The notes below the pieces were generated by a model. The model did no database searches. It was not told where the DNA came from and saw only the letters and a program-made list of their open reading frames with translations. The translations under genes were made by a program, and so were the position numbers. A stretch of 64,000 bases of DNA from the NCBI GenBank assembly GCA_037355855.1, contig CM074759.1, positions 6,262,001 to 6,326,000 on the forward strand. Reading direction: 5' to 3'. This document shows, piece by piece, positions 1-10,048 of the stretch (position 1 is its first letter; each line of letters begins with the position of its first letter). Origin of the DNA: Pseudo-nitzschia pungens (lineage: Eukaryota; Bacillariophyta; Bacillariophyceae; Bacillariales; Bacillariaceae).

Positions 1-150
1 CCATGGTGGAATCGTCGGATTGTCGGATTCGATTCATGTCGTCGTTGTCGGCGAAATCAGAAGCAGTTCGAAAAATCACTCTCCGTGGTCAATTTTCCAG
101 CCAAAGGCCCTAGACCTCAGAATGAATTTTCTGTTGCGCATGTACCGAAA
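1..150 (-). repeat. Fragment of a dispersed repeat also present at 16058-16137
   Basis: Bases 1-82 read in reverse complement closely match 16058-16137, inside the 3.3-kb inverted-repeat element: both carry the Gly-poor stretch ending in the ...TCCACCATGG side and the CGACAACGACGA run. The window therefore opens inside another copy of that element or a relative of it. No coding potential was seen. Confidence 0.55.
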
Positions 151-159
151 GCTCGCCAA

Positions 160-300
160 AACTCTGCTACTCCAATTTGTTTGAGCTTGCTCCAGTGTAT
201 TTGAGCCTTGATCCAATTTATTTAAGCTTAATCCAGTGTATTTAAGCTTACTCCAGTGTATTTAAGCTTGCTCCAATTTTTTATATGCTGGTCCAGTTTT
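160..300. repeat. Short tandem repeat, about 20-bp unit
   Basis: Six or so degenerate copies of a unit like CTCCAGTGTATTTAAGCTTG follow one another. The copies vary by single bases (AGTGTA/AATTTA, TAAGC/TGAGC). No gene is visible. Confidence 0.7.
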
Positions 301-310
301 TTGGGCACTT

Positions 311-414
311 TCCCGCAGACTGGGGGAATTTATTTTTTTCCCGCAGACACCAAATTTTTTTTGGTTCAAAATTGGTGTCTGCGGGAAAAAAAATAAATTC
401 CCGCAGTCTGCGGG
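311..414. repeat. Long hairpin-forming inverted repeat
   Basis: The outer arms are TCCCGCAGACTG (311-322) and its complement (403-414). The inner arms pair the A/T-rich tract and the CCCGCAGACACCAA segment with GGTGTCTGCGGG near 374-385. Almost the whole 104 bp can fold back on itself around a loop near 355-368. It looks like a small MITE-type or foldback repeat. Confidence 0.7.
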
Positions 415-515
415 AGCGTTTGCTGCTTCTGCGGGAGCGTTTTTTGCTTCTGCGGGAGCGTTTTTTGGTTCTGTGGGAATTTTTATTGCTTCTGCGGGAA
501 TTTCTTCATTTTTTC
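408..515. repeat. Tandem repeat of about 20-21 bp (TTCTGCGGGAGCGTTTTTTG)
   Basis: At least four tandem copies of a CTGCGGGA-containing unit extend from the right arm of the hairpin at 311-414. The unit shares the CTGCGGG core with the hairpin arms, so the two repeats are probably related in origin. Confidence 0.65.
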
Positions 516-1114
516 CCCCTTAAATGTAGTTTCGATTCCCTCAACACATGTTTTTTGGAGGACCAATTGTAGGAAAACATGATTTCCCGCAGACTCAATA
601 TGTAAAGTCATAAAATAATAGATTATGCCTCCAATTTTTTTGGAGCACCCAACGCACGTGTTTATATTTTGGACAACAGACAGGCGGCGACAAGGCACAT
701 GTTGGACTTTGGAATCTTGTTTGTAAAAACAAAAATCCTCTCTTTATTCCCCATCCGCGCCTCGACCAACTATTTTTTGCGCGCCGGCACAATTTTGGAT
801 TATAAAATTCCGTTCGGAATCTAATACCGGTTATATTATTCTGTCCAGACGATTTCCTCTGGACGGTAATGAGTGATTCCTGAAAACACAAATTACCTAA
901 AGTATTAAATTGCATTAAACAACGTTTTGCCCACCCAACGGATGTCAATGAATGAGAGTTTAACGTTCGATGTCGGTTCGTGCCTATTTTGGGCATTTTG
1001 GAATTTGGAATCCACTTTCCGAAAACAAAAAAGTCATTAGCCGAACCTCTACAGCAGGCCGGCTCGGTTTGGAACACCAAAAAAAGATCCTTTCACTTGA
1101 TTTTGCATCCTTAA
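516..1114. other. Non-coding stretch left of the Harbinger element
   Basis: I see no convincing gene. A segment at about 868-910 (AGTGATTCCTGAAAACA followed by a TTAAATTGCATTAAA run) resembles the reverse complement of 15543-15578, on the other side of the transposon nest. That hints at an older repeat that the Harbinger element entered. Confidence 0.4.
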
Positions 1115-1281
1115 CAACAGGGGGGGGATGTCCTCTGGCAAATTAATGTTTTTCGAACAACCGAATCGATCAACCGACAAATCGACAACCGAATCGACAG
1201 CCTCTCCTCCTGCCGAATTAGTACTACAATGGTGTCAACACTTGAAATGATTTTTTTCTACTACTACTATAAAAATATAGA

Positions 1282-2418
1282 ATGCCTGATTACAATTTTA
1301 GGCAGCTATCCCCTGAAGATAGAAGAAGAAGAGACAGAAGAAATCCGCAAATTTCCATCCCTAGATACACATCATCCCCATTTGCTTACATGTTTGGATC
1401 TGGGGATGACCAAGCCCTTCTCAACTGTTGTGGAGTGGATCATAAAGTCTTTCATGAACTGCTTGGTATCTTTGAGCCCTACTTTGACATGTACACATAC
1501 GATGAGGTAACAAGATGTGTGGTTCAAAAACTGAAGAAGATGATAGGCCGAAAACGCGACATGGATGCTGTGGGTTGTCTTGGGCTAGTCTTGTTCTGGT
1601 TTCAGACGCGAGGCTCAGCAGCAAGATCCATTAGTCTAGCTTTTGGATTAACTTCCACTCCTATGTACAAGTGGCTTACATTTGCCTGGAGGGTACTTCT
1701 TTTTGCAATACAAAAACATCCTTCTGCAGCCGTTCGATTGCCAGATAAAGAAGAAACTGAACATTATATCAAAGCTATCGGTGCCAAGTACCCACTATTA
1801 GGACAGCATCGAGTCTGGGCAGCTTGCAATGGACTTAAACTTGATTTACAGAGGTCTTCTAACTGGAGGATTCAAAACAGATTCCACAATGGTTGGACCC
1901 CAAATACACACGTCAACTCTGTTCTCGTGTTCGGTCCCGATGGTATGATCAGGGCGTGTACACTTAATTGTCCTGGGAGTTGGCATGACAGTACACAAGC
2001 TGACTATGGCTTATATCAAAAAATGGAGCACATTTATGACCGGTTTAAAGCGAAAGTGGTAGTGGACTCGGCGTTCAATGTAGGATCTAAAGATTTCCTT
2101 ATTAAAAGTTCTCAAAAAGATCCGGAAACACAGGCTGGAGTTGCACTGAACTGAGCTGCAACAAGCTGTCGACAATTATCTGAGTGGGGGATGCGTCAGA
2201 TACAAGGAGGATTCCCTCGATTAAAAGATAGGATGCAAATAGAAGAAAGGAAAGTGATACTCTTCCTTGTTATTCACTTATACAATTATCAAACGAGCAA
2301 GATACAGATCAACACCATTCGTAACACTTTTGTGAGTGAGACACCCGGATTCTTTTCTTACGACCTTGCACCCACTGTTACTGCGAACAATTTTTTTGAT
2401 CAGTCGGAGGAATATTAG
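1282..2418 (+). pseudogene. Harbinger-type DDE transposase with an in-frame UGA
   Basis: The protein reads as a DDE_Tnp_4/PIF-Harbinger transposase. An N-terminal region with CCGVDHKVFHELL precedes the nuclease fold, which shows CPGSWHDS (the second acidic position lies in WHD) and KVVVDSAF (a further conserved Asp). The frame is closed by TGA at 2152-2154. It continues open in the same frame to 2418 and supplies the missing C-terminal part, including SEWGMRQIQGGFPRL, where the family's catalytic Glu (in EWGM) lies. The single stop therefore separates the Asp residues from the Glu. Start chosen: ATG 1282. The position where the first catalytic Asp would be expected reads CNGLKLD, which is not a clean match. 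I read it as a recent pseudogene, but UGA readthrough is a genuine alternative in this genome. Confidence 0.7.
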
Positions 2419-2713
2419 TGCCAATAGCATCAACAACAAGGCCAACACGTCTCTTGACAGAAAAATACTCCCTTAAGTTTGAACAAACCCATAAAGTAAT
2501 CCCACGAAATCGATAAACAAACCCCACAGAGGTGCTCTAGAGTTAAATGATTTCGAAATTCATCTAATTCACTTAAATTAATCGAAAGAATGATTCCGTC
2601 AAAGGAATGATTGTTTCAACGTTCTAACGTTCAATTGATCGATTGAACAACGTTCAATCGATCAATCGAACATTGGATCCGGATCGATCAATTCATTTCG
2701 TCAGTGGTGGTCC

Positions 2714-3327
2714 TCATTCACTGTCGCTGGTAGTACTACTACTACTACTACTGTTGGAGCATTTATGTTTATGTTTCTTCTTCTTAGTTCCTCCCTGAGT
2801 TCCCTGAGTTACAGCAATGCGAAACGCTTCTAACAACATACGTCTGTCTTCCCGTGCTTCTAACCTTGCCGCCTCCCTCTCTACTCTTTGTGCTTCTCTT
2901 GCTTTGTTCGCTTCTTCATCGCGTGCTAGTCTGTCAAGCCTGGCCTCTAGTCTGTCAGCACGTGATTCTTCCATTTGCTTTTGGAACACTTAAACAATTG
3001 GGTCTTCAGCAGCAATTGATCTCATTGTTCTATAGGATCTCTTTGACGAGGTTGATGGAGTAGAAGTAGAAGAGCTTGATGCTCTTTGTCCTTGCTGTTT
3101 AGCAGGCGTCGTGCCAGTTGAAACAGACATAGGGATTGGTGTTGCTCCTCTCGCTGATCTTGGTGTTGCAACTTCAGTATCTGTTGGTACTAGTAGTGAT
3201 GAGGCATCGTCATTGGCGTCGGCGGTGTCCATCGTGAGTAGTGAAGGTTGTGAATATTGTGATGGTTGATGAAGAGGGGGACCAGCTTGAAATTGTTGTT
3301 GTGTTGTTGTTGGTTGTTCCTGAGCAG
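2714..3327 (-). pseudogene. Harbinger Myb/SANT-like accessory gene, 3' part
   Basis: This is the C-terminal portion of the accessory protein, split from its N-terminal portion (9107-9493) by Ty3-A. Removing the element together with one copy of the AGCAG duplication restores one continuous frame through ...QQPTAQEQPTT. This part has a Gln/Pro/Ser-rich linker, then a charged coiled coil rich in Arg/Glu (EARLDRLARDEEANKAREAQ region), then a Lys/His-rich and Ser-rich tail. A TAA at 2990-2992 interrupts it between the linker and the coiled coil with no change of frame. In Harbinger elements this protein binds the transposase and the DNA ends. Confidence 0.7.
3323..3327. repeat. Target-site duplication AGCAG, left of Ty3-A
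   Basis: AGCAG at 3323-3327 is repeated at 9107-9111, directly outside the two LTRs. Confidence 0.9.
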
Positions 3328-3504
3328 TGCCGTGCACCGGAATACAGTCACGAATCCGTTCGTGATTGGATTACGATTAGCGAGTCTCCTTATCGCTGAA
3401 TACAGGAGACTGCCGGAAAGCAATAGCAATAGACTAATCAATAGCTCTCACAATTTGCATATCACTACTATCGTAAACACTACTAGTAGACCCGGGGTAT
3501 GGCA
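3328..3504 (+). repeat. 5' LTR of Ty3-A (177 bp)
   Basis: It runs from TGCCGTGCACCGG to CCCGGGGTATGGCA and differs from the 3' LTR at one base. It is short for a Ty3 LTR. Confidence 0.93.
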
Positions 3505-4239
3505 TGATTTTAAAATCAAGCTGAGTGCTGATGACCATGAGCAGAAAGAGATCGATCGGTGAAGGAACCGACGAGATCGAAAGACTGCCAAAAAATGGAG
3601 GCACGTAGAAGCAAACAGGGAGAAGGACATCCGGTGTCTGCAGCACTAAGGAATACCAACCCCAGCAACAGTTGGCGCCCAAAGAAGGGAGCAACAGCAG
3701 CAACAGAGACACCTAAGGACCTAAACAGGACCATGGTCGACAAAAGAAATAATCGAATAAAATGAGTGTCGAAAAAGTGACACATAATCCAGTGAGTGGA
3801 CTAATTGGACCAACACTGAGTGGATGGACAGACCGAACAGGGGATGCCAACCACAACCGAAATATACAGATATCCGGAAAGGTATATAATGAATACCCAA
3901 ACACCACCAATCCCACGGGAAACGGGAAGTGGGACCGGCCCGGTGATTGCTTAATAGGGAAGCAACGCCGGAGAACCACGGGAATCGAATCCCACGAAAT
4001 AAAAACAGAAACAACTCCGGAGAACCACAGGATTCCCGGGAAGTAAAGGGAGAAACAACTCCCACCACTGTACAAGCCTGGGAGAAAAATCAGTTACAAC
4101 ACGGGGTATCGCGTGGAAGTGAACCTCAGGGGGAAAAACTGGAGCAATCACTTTTTGCTCATTTCCAACCCAAATAACAACTTACAGAAATACTGTAACT
4201 AATTAAACTAAAATATAATAACTGACTGATTAACTCACC
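3505..4239 (+). other. Ty3-A untranslated leader
   Basis: This 735-bp leader separates the LTR and the gag ATG and holds no domain-bearing frame. Immediately after the LTR is a perfect 12-bp palindrome, GATTTTAAAATC, where a primer-binding site would normally lie. I could not recognise a tRNA-complementary TGG-type site. Confidence 0.6.
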
Positions 4240-5631
4240 ATGACGCCTAAAGGAACTAAACAGAAACCCTTTAACTTTACACGAGAGGACTGGCCGGAAG
4301 ATGCCACCACCGTGAAAATGAGTATCGACTCAGAAAAAGGAGGGGTAGCCTTCAGTGACTATCTGAAGGTACTCACCGGCACTGAAAGACCGGAACTCTT
4401 TATCATCTGGAAAAGAGACTTTGACCAGAAAATTGCTGGCAATGACAAACTCCAAGGAGACCAGAAACTGGACGTCCTCCAGAGGGTCCTCTCCAACGAG
4501 GCACTCTCTATTGTCCAAATGACTCTAGGCCGGTCCTACTACGCCGAACCAGGTCACAAGACACATAACAACAAACTGGTCCAGAAGCGGATCCAAAAGG
4601 TCGAAACAACCGACCCAACAACAGAAGCTCCCTCTGGAACTCCCAAGGAGCCGGCAGAAGGGAAATCCACCCAAAAGACCGACAAACCGACTGCCACGGC
4701 AAAATCGGACGAGGAAACGGAGCCCGAGGACCTCGGCACTCCAATCCCCAAAAAGAAGGTACCCGATGCCCTCACAAAGTACTACCAATCAGAGGAGTAC
4801 AAAAAGGATGTCATCGAGGAATGCATGTACGCCCTCAAGCTGAAAGTCTTTGGCAATGACATGAACGGGAAACGCTCGTACATCCTCCTCCGCCGCTTTA
4901 TGCGGGGGATGCGAGTCGACATGAAACACGGCATCCGAGCCTGGGCCAACCGAATGGCCAAACTACAAAGCTATCTACCAGAATGTCTCTGGGAAAGTGG
5001 CGCCGCCACAGGAATGGCACCTTCCAGCTTCACTCACGACGAGATGAGGGAAATTCTGGACACCAGTATGACCCACACCCAGAGGGACAAACTGGAACAC
5101 ATTGGATGGGATGTCTTTGCCCATTCCTTCAACACCACGATCGACAAACTCGAAAACTTGGAAACCACCATCCGAAACGAAGAAGAACTTCGCAAACGGA
5201 TCACGGAATTGGAAAAACAAAATGGTGGAACCAAGAAGAACTCCAAGGCCACTTCTGGGGGAGGAAACAGCAAGTCTCCCAACAAAAAGAAGCGCCCAAT
5301 GGAGAAGCAACTATGCAAAACTTGTGGCAAGACCCACGCCGGCAAATGCTGGAAACTAACCGGAGGACCACCCAAAAAGGGAAAATTTGACCGGGAAACC
5401 ATCAATCTGCTCAAGGAGCATTTTGTGGCAAAAGAAGACTCGGACACCGAGCAACACTCCAAACCCCACTGGGGAAGGAACCTCTCCAACCACGAGTACT
5501 CCTATGTACTGGCCACGGCCCAAGCTGATCATGAAGTCTCTGACGACGAGATTGATATCTCGGACAGAGAACTCAAGGAGTACAGGAGAAAATACAAGAA
5601 AACCTTCAAAAAGAAGGGATCCCACAAATGA
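4240..5631 (+). CDS. Ty3-A Gag polyprotein
   Basis: The 463-residue Gag begins at ATG 4240, the first long frame after the leader. It packages the element RNA into cytoplasmic virus-like particles. A charged, Thr/Pro/Lys-rich segment (about 110-170) separates an N-terminal part from the capsid-like helical part (about 180-320). A zinc-knuckle variant is visible: Cys359, Cys362, His366, Cys370, spaced CX2CX3HX3C and one residue shorter at two places than the canonical CX2CX4HX4C. The acidic C-terminal tail ends in TGA at 5629-5631. The next codon in the same frame is the ATG of pol, so Gag-Pol could arise by reading through this one stop. Confidence 0.88.
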   Translation: MTPKGTKQKPFNFTREDWPEDATTVKMSIDSEKGGVAFSDYLKVLTGTERPELFIIWKRDFDQKIAGNDKLQGDQKLDVLQRVLSNEALSIVQMTLGRSYYAEPGHKTHNNKLVQKRIQKVETTDPTTEAPSGTPKEPAEGKSTQKTDKPTATAKSDEETEPEDLGTPIPKKKVPDALTKYYQSEEYKKDVIEECMYALKLKVFGNDMNGKRSYILLRRFMRGMRVDMKHGIRAWANRMAKLQSYLPECLWESGAATGMAPSSFTHDEMREILDTSMTHTQRDKLEHIGWDVFAHSFNTTIDKLENLETTIRNEEELRKRITELEKQNGGTKKNSKATSGGGNSKSPNKKKRPMEKQLCKTCGKTHAGKCWKLTGGPPKKGKFDRETINLLKEHFVAKEDSDTEQHSKPHWGRNLSNHEYSYVLATAQADHEVSDDEIDISDRELKEYRRKYKKTFKKKGSHK

Positions 5632-8600
5632 ATGGCCGACGCCATCCACACCGGACCACGCATCATCAATCGATTTGCGGACGTCTGTGTGGAGGTGCTG
5701 GACCACAAGGGAAGGGGGAGGATGCTCCGGGGCCTACTGGACTCAGGATGCTCCAAGTCCATAATCCTAAAACACTTTGTCGACCGAAGTCAACTTACGA
5801 ACCGGGACCACCGATCTGTTACCTATAACACCTATGGGGGCAAATTTCGAACAAAGTCCGCGGCTTCAGTGGGACTAAGGCTGATAGAATTCTCCAACTC
5901 AAAGACCATCAAATGGACCCTCCAAGTGGATGAGTACCATCACCACGAGGAGGTACCCTATGACATGATCATAGGATCCGACTTGATGGCGCAACTGGGA
6001 CTGGATATTAAATACAGTTCCCAAACACTTACTTGGCAGGGTGACTCCATTCCCATGAAGAGAATGGGGGAGCTCTCCGACCCGGACAAATGTGAGGCAG
6101 TGTTCTTTGCCAACACCCAAAGTCCGATCCTCCAACAGGAGGAAGAAAGGCAAGCCAAAATCCTGGATGCCGATTACTCCAAGGTAGACATAGATTCTAT
6201 GGTCAACGACCTGGAGATCACAGACAAGTCCAAGGACGCCTTAAAGAAAACTTTGAAGAAGTTCCCTACTCTCTTTGGAGGAGGCCTGGGACTGCTCAAA
6301 AATATCGAACCGGTATCTATCGAACTCCAACCTGGGATCAAACCGGTCAGGCAGAGGTACTACTCAGTACCCCATGCCTTTGAACAAGCCCTCCGGAAGG
6401 AGATCAACAGGCTCTGTGAAATCGGAGTACTGGAGAAACTTCCACATGATGATGACTCACCATGGGCATCACCGACGTTCTGTCAACCCAAAAAGACAGG
6501 GGACATACGAGTCCTTACGGACTTTCGGAAGATGAATGCAGCCATCCAACGAAAGCCGTTCCCCCTACCACGCATTGGGGAAACCATCCAGAGACTACAG
6601 AAATTCAAGTCCGCTACGGCACTGGACTTATCCCAAGGGTACTACACCATGCCCATCTGCAAGGAGAGCCAAAAGATTTGCTCCACCATTTTGCCATGGG
6701 GAAAGTATGCCTACAAGCGCCTCGCGATGGGAATTGCGTGCGCTCCGGACATCTTCCAGTCTGTCATGATGAACCTCCTGGGGGATCTAGACTACGTCCT
6801 TGTCTACATCGATGATATCTTAATCATCCAACGCGAGGGGGAATCTGAGCAGGATCACCTCGACAAAATCGATACAGTCCTCCAGCGACTGGATGATGCT
6901 GGCTTCCGAGCCAACCTCCGAAAATCCTTCTTCATGCAAAAAGAAGTGGAGTATTTGGGTTTTCTACTAACAACAGAGGGCATTCAACCTCAGCCAAAGA
7001 AGCTGGAGGCGATGAAGCGCCTGGAACCTCCCAAGAACACCAAGCAACTCAAGATGTTCCTTGGGATGGTCAATTTCTACAGAGACATGTGGAAGCGCCG
7101 CTCCCACATCCTTGCCCCCCTCAACAAGCTTGCGGGCAAGAAGGGGAAAACAAATTGGTACTGGGGCCCAGCAGAGCAGAAAGCTTTCATGGAGGCGAAG
7201 AGGATGCTCGCAGATGAAGCGAAACTCGCATTCCCGGATTTTACGAAACCATTTCATCTCTACTCAGACGCCAGTGACAGGCAACTGGGAGCAACCGTAT
7301 GCCAAGATGGCAAACCCCTTGGTTTCTACACAAGGAAACTGAACTCAGCGCAACTCAACTACACTGTCGGGGAAAAAGAACTCCTTGGTATAGTGGAAGG
7401 CTTGAAAGCGTTTGAAGGAATCCTACGAGGACAAGATGTAACCATTCACACGGATCACCTGAACCTATTGTATCAGCAGATGCCGACCCAAAGAATGGTC
7501 CGGTGGAGACTCCTCATGGAGGAGTTCCATCCGGTAGTCAAGCACGTTGCTGGCAAAGACAATGACGCAGCAGATGCACTGTCTCGATTGGACATCACAG
7601 ATGACCCAGCAGACACAGTGGAATGGTTGCCACCAAATAAGCCCCTCACCTACGCGGATGAGGAAGCGCACCTCCGGCAACTCCTATTCCCACTTGGAGA
7701 AGCACCGGAAGAATTCCAGGGCAATAGTGCATTCCCACTTGCTCCGGACATGATTCAGTTCTACCAACAGAAGGACACGAAAATCATGAATGCTTTGGAA
7801 AAAGACAAAGGCCTAACTACCAAAAATGTGGAAGGTTTCAGTCTCATCCACAAAGAAGGCAAGATCCTGATTCCCGACAAACTCAAACAAAGAGTGATGG
7901 AGTGGTACCACACCATGTTGGTGCACCCGGGGGAAAAGAGAATGGAACAGAGCATACGCTCAGTCTTCACCTGGAAAGGCCTACGGAAGGACGTCCAGGA
8001 CCTTTGTAAGCACTGCCACACGTGTCAGATGTTTAAGAAGAGTGGCCGGAAGAAGTATGGACTACTACCGGAAAAAGCAGCTGAGGTCATCAAATGGCAG
8101 AGGGTCAATGTGGACCTCTGGGGACCTGCAACTGTCCACAACAAAAATGGTAAAGACTACCAAATCCATGTCCTCACCATGGTGGACCCAGTGACCGGAT
8201 GGTTTGAACTGGCTCACCTGAAGGACTCCCCAAATGCAGCAGAAACTCAACGATTGCTAGACAGTACCTGGTTGGCAAGATATCCGCGCCCAAAGGAAAT
8301 TGGCTTTGATGGTGGGAGTGAGTTCAAAGCAGAGTTCCAAGAGCTCTGCGAGAACATGGGGATGAAAAGAAAGCCCAGCGGGGCTTGGAACCCACAATCC
8401 AACTCGGTGTTGGAAAGGATCCATCAGGTATTAAAGGACTGTCTGTTGTCCTTCAACCTGGAAAACAGGGACCTCCACGAGAAGGACCCTTTTGAGGAAT
8501 TCACCACCAAGGCAGCGTATGCCATCAGAAGCGCCATCCATACTACTTTGGGGTACTCCCCGGCACAATTGGTGTTTGGCAGAGACATGTTTATGCCGGT

Positions 8601-8901
8601 GAACTTCCCAGTGGATTGGGAAGCAATCCAAGCAAGGAAGCAGAAAAGCATCCACAAGAGCAACATCAGGGAGAACCAGAAGAGGATCCCCCATGTCTAT
8701 AGAGAAGGAGACTATGTCACCCTGGAAAGGAAGGGCATTATCCCGAAACTATCTTTCCCACGGCAAGGACCTTACAAGGTACTCAAGGCCCATGATAATG
8801 GAACTGTAACTATTGAAACTGCTCCCTTTGTAACCGACCGGGTTAACATTAGGAGAGTACACCCCTATTATTGCAGGGATAGCACTGAATCGAACGAATA
8901 A
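5632..8901 (+). CDS. Ty3-A Pol: protease, reverse transcriptase, RNase H, integrase
   Basis: The 1089-residue Pol is in the same frame as gag, directly after its UGA. Domains in order: aspartic protease with LLDSGC (Asp37-Ser38-Gly39); reverse transcriptase with YIDD (392-395); RNase H with LYSDAS (Asp546) and GEKELLG; an H2C2 integrase zinc domain around LVHPGEKRMEQ...CKHCHTC; and the integrase core with Asp828 in VNVDLWG, Asp893 in GFDGGSEF and Glu928 in SVLERIH, with 34 residues between the last two. A C-terminal GPY/F-like module (RQGPYKVLKAHDNGTVT) follows. The integrase-last order identifies Ty3/gypsy. The frame is intact. Expression by readthrough or by reinitiation at the abutting ATG are both possible. 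Confidence 0.93.
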   Translation: MADAIHTGPRIINRFADVCVEVLDHKGRGRMLRGLLDSGCSKSIILKHFVDRSQLTNRDHRSVTYNTYGGKFRTKSAASVGLRLIEFSNSKTIKWTLQVDEYHHHEEVPYDMIIGSDLMAQLGLDIKYSSQTLTWQGDSIPMKRMGELSDPDKCEAVFFANTQSPILQQEEERQAKILDADYSKVDIDSMVNDLEITDKSKDALKKTLKKFPTLFGGGLGLLKNIEPVSIELQPGIKPVRQRYYSVPHAFEQALRKEINRLCEIGVLEKLPHDDDSPWASPTFCQPKKTGDIRVLTDFRKMNAAIQRKPFPLPRIGETIQRLQKFKSATALDLSQGYYTMPICKESQKICSTILPWGKYAYKRLAMGIACAPDIFQSVMMNLLGDLDYVLVYIDDILIIQREGESEQDHLDKIDTVLQRLDDAGFRANLRKSFFMQKEVEYLGFLLTTEGIQPQPKKLEAMKRLEPPKNTKQLKMFLGMVNFYRDMWKRRSHILAPLNKLAGKKGKTNWYWGPAEQKAFMEAKRMLADEAKLAFPDFTKPFHLYSDASDRQLGATVCQDGKPLGFYTRKLNSAQLNYTVGEKELLGIVEGLKAFEGILRGQDVTIHTDHLNLLYQQMPTQRMVRWRLLMEEFHPVVKHVAGKDNDAADALSRLDITDDPADTVEWLPPNKPLTYADEEAHLRQLLFPLGEAPEEFQGNSAFPLAPDMIQFYQQKDTKIMNALEKDKGLTTKNVEGFSLIHKEGKILIPDKLKQRVMEWYHTMLVHPGEKRMEQSIRSVFTWKGLRKDVQDLCKHCHTCQMFKKSGRKKYGLLPEKAAEVIKWQRVNVDLWGPATVHNKNGKDYQIHVLTMVDPVTGWFELAHLKDSPNAAETQRLLDSTWLARYPRPKEIGFDGGSEFKAEFQELCENMGMKRKPSGAWNPQSNSVLERIHQVLKDCLLSFNLENRDLHEKDPFEEFTTKAAYAIRSAIHTTLGYSPAQLVFGRDMFMPVNFPVDWEAIQARKQKSIHKSNIRENQKRIPHVYREGDYVTLERKGIIPKLSFPRQGPYKVLKAHDNGTVTIETAPFVTDRVNIRRVHPYYCRDSTESNE

Positions 8902-8920
8902 CCAATTGTAACAGTACCAT

Positions 8921-8929
8921 GGGGGAGCA
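8921..8929 (+). other. Ty3-A polypurine tract
   Basis: The purine-rich GGGGGAGCA lies directly upstream of the 3' LTR, where plus-strand DNA synthesis is primed. Confidence 0.6.
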
Positions 8930-9106
8930 TGCCGTGCACCGGAATACAGTCACGAATCCGTTCGTGATTGGATTACGATTAGCGAGTCTCCTTATCGCCG
9001 AATACAGGAGACTGCCGGAAAGCAATAGCAATAGACTAATCAATAGCTCTCACAATTTGCATATCACTACTATCGTAAACACTACTAGTAGACCCGGGGT
9101 ATGGCA
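8930..9106 (+). repeat. 3' LTR of Ty3-A (177 bp)
   Basis: It is identical to the 5' LTR except for one T/C difference, and is followed by the AGCAG duplication at 9107-9111. Confidence 0.93.
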
Positions 9107-9493
9107 AGCAGTTGGTTGCTGTTCAGTATCAATTATTCCATCTTCCATGTTTTCAGAACGCGTGTTATTAAACTCTCTGGTCTCAATATCAAATATGTCT
9201 TGGCCATCTCCGAACTCTGCCTTTTGACCAATCAAATACTTGATCCTATTTGCCTCTTTCACATACCAGGGACACTTTGGATCTCCAGTGGGTATGGTTC
9301 GGCGGTGGAAAGTTGTATATTTTCTTCTAATTGAATCAACGTCTCTTCCGGGGAATGTTTCAGAGTGTTTATCAGCCACTGCCTGCCACTCGTCGGGTCC
9401 GATGGGTAAGACTTCTTCCAAACAAGCAAACATGTGAGTCAGCTCAGCATTGCTGTAGTTGCCGGCCCCATGTTTTCTTCCTTTTCCGGGCAT
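9107..9493 (-). pseudogene. Harbinger Myb/SANT-like accessory gene, 5' part
   Basis: ATG at 9493 begins MPGKGRKHGAGNYSNAE, followed by a tri-helical Myb/SANT-like domain. Conserved Trp occurs in GPDEWQAVADKH and in CPWYVKEANRIK, with SIRRKYTTFHRR between them. This is the DNA-binding half of the accessory protein. An in-frame extension upstream to 9607 exists but lacks domain character. The frame is cut at 9107 by the 3' LTR of Ty3-A and resumes at 3327. Ty3-B lies about 160 bp upstream of the start codon. Confidence 0.75.
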
Positions 9494-9648
9494 TTTGATT
9501 GCTCTGCAAGGATCAACAGCAGTTCCAAAATGAGTGATTGATAAGCTGTTCAGGGAAACAATTAACCGAACGCAAGAGGTACACATGTTGTGAAATTTGA
9601 AACACAACTTGACGATTTACAGAACACATGTTCCAAATTTTTCAATGA

Positions 9649-9653
9649 CTGAC
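9649..9653. repeat. Target-site duplication CTGAC, left of Ty3-B
   Basis: CTGAC at 9649-9653 is repeated at 15352-15356, directly outside the LTRs. Confidence 0.9.
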
Positions 9654-9932
9654 TGTGACATGCTAGCGTAGCATGAACCACGATTAAATAATTAACCGAA
9701 TCCCACATACAAACCGCCCGGCTTACGGGTAGGAGCTAACCGGTGTTTGAATACAAATATTCAAACTGTACGCCGGACGCTCCAGCAATGCATGTGCGCC
9801 GTTATTCAAATAGTAGCAAGGCGCGCTCGTGTGTATTCAAACGCTCACACGAAAACTGAAATGCTCTTTTAAGAGTTAACGATTTAGTCACTTTTTTCAT
9901 ACTACTCCAATTTTCTACCTTAGAGTGTAACA
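9654..9932 (+). repeat. 5' LTR of Ty3-B (279 bp)
   Basis: It begins TGTGACATGCTAG and ends GAGTGTAACA. It includes a small palindrome, CATGCTA-GCG-TAGCATG, near its left end. Confidence 0.93.
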
Positions 9933-10048
9933 CAGTAATTACTGTTTATCTTCAACGTAGGAAAACAGTAGAATTCAGTACTGAAATAAAACAATCGAAC
10001 AAACGACCCTTATCCTCAACAACAGAGGCAAGTTGTATCTCCAACAAG
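9933..10048 (+). other. Ty3-B leader
   Basis: This short leader before gag begins with a perfect 12-bp palindrome, CAGTAATTACTG, in the primer-binding position. No standard tRNA-complementary site was recognised. Confidence 0.55.

Larger units (their letters stand above)
3328..9106 (+). mobile_element. Ty3/gypsy LTR retrotransposon Ty3-A, complete
   Basis: The element is 5.8 kb and flanked by 177-bp LTRs that begin TG and end CA. They differ at one position by eye (CTTATCGCTGAA against CTTATCGCCGAA). A 5-bp duplication AGCAG flanks it. It contains gag and a pol with protease, reverse transcriptase, RNase H and integrase in that order, which defines Ty3/gypsy. All reading frames are open, so it may be competent or very recently active. 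It is inserted in the Harbinger Myb-like gene on the opposite strand. Confidence 0.93.
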
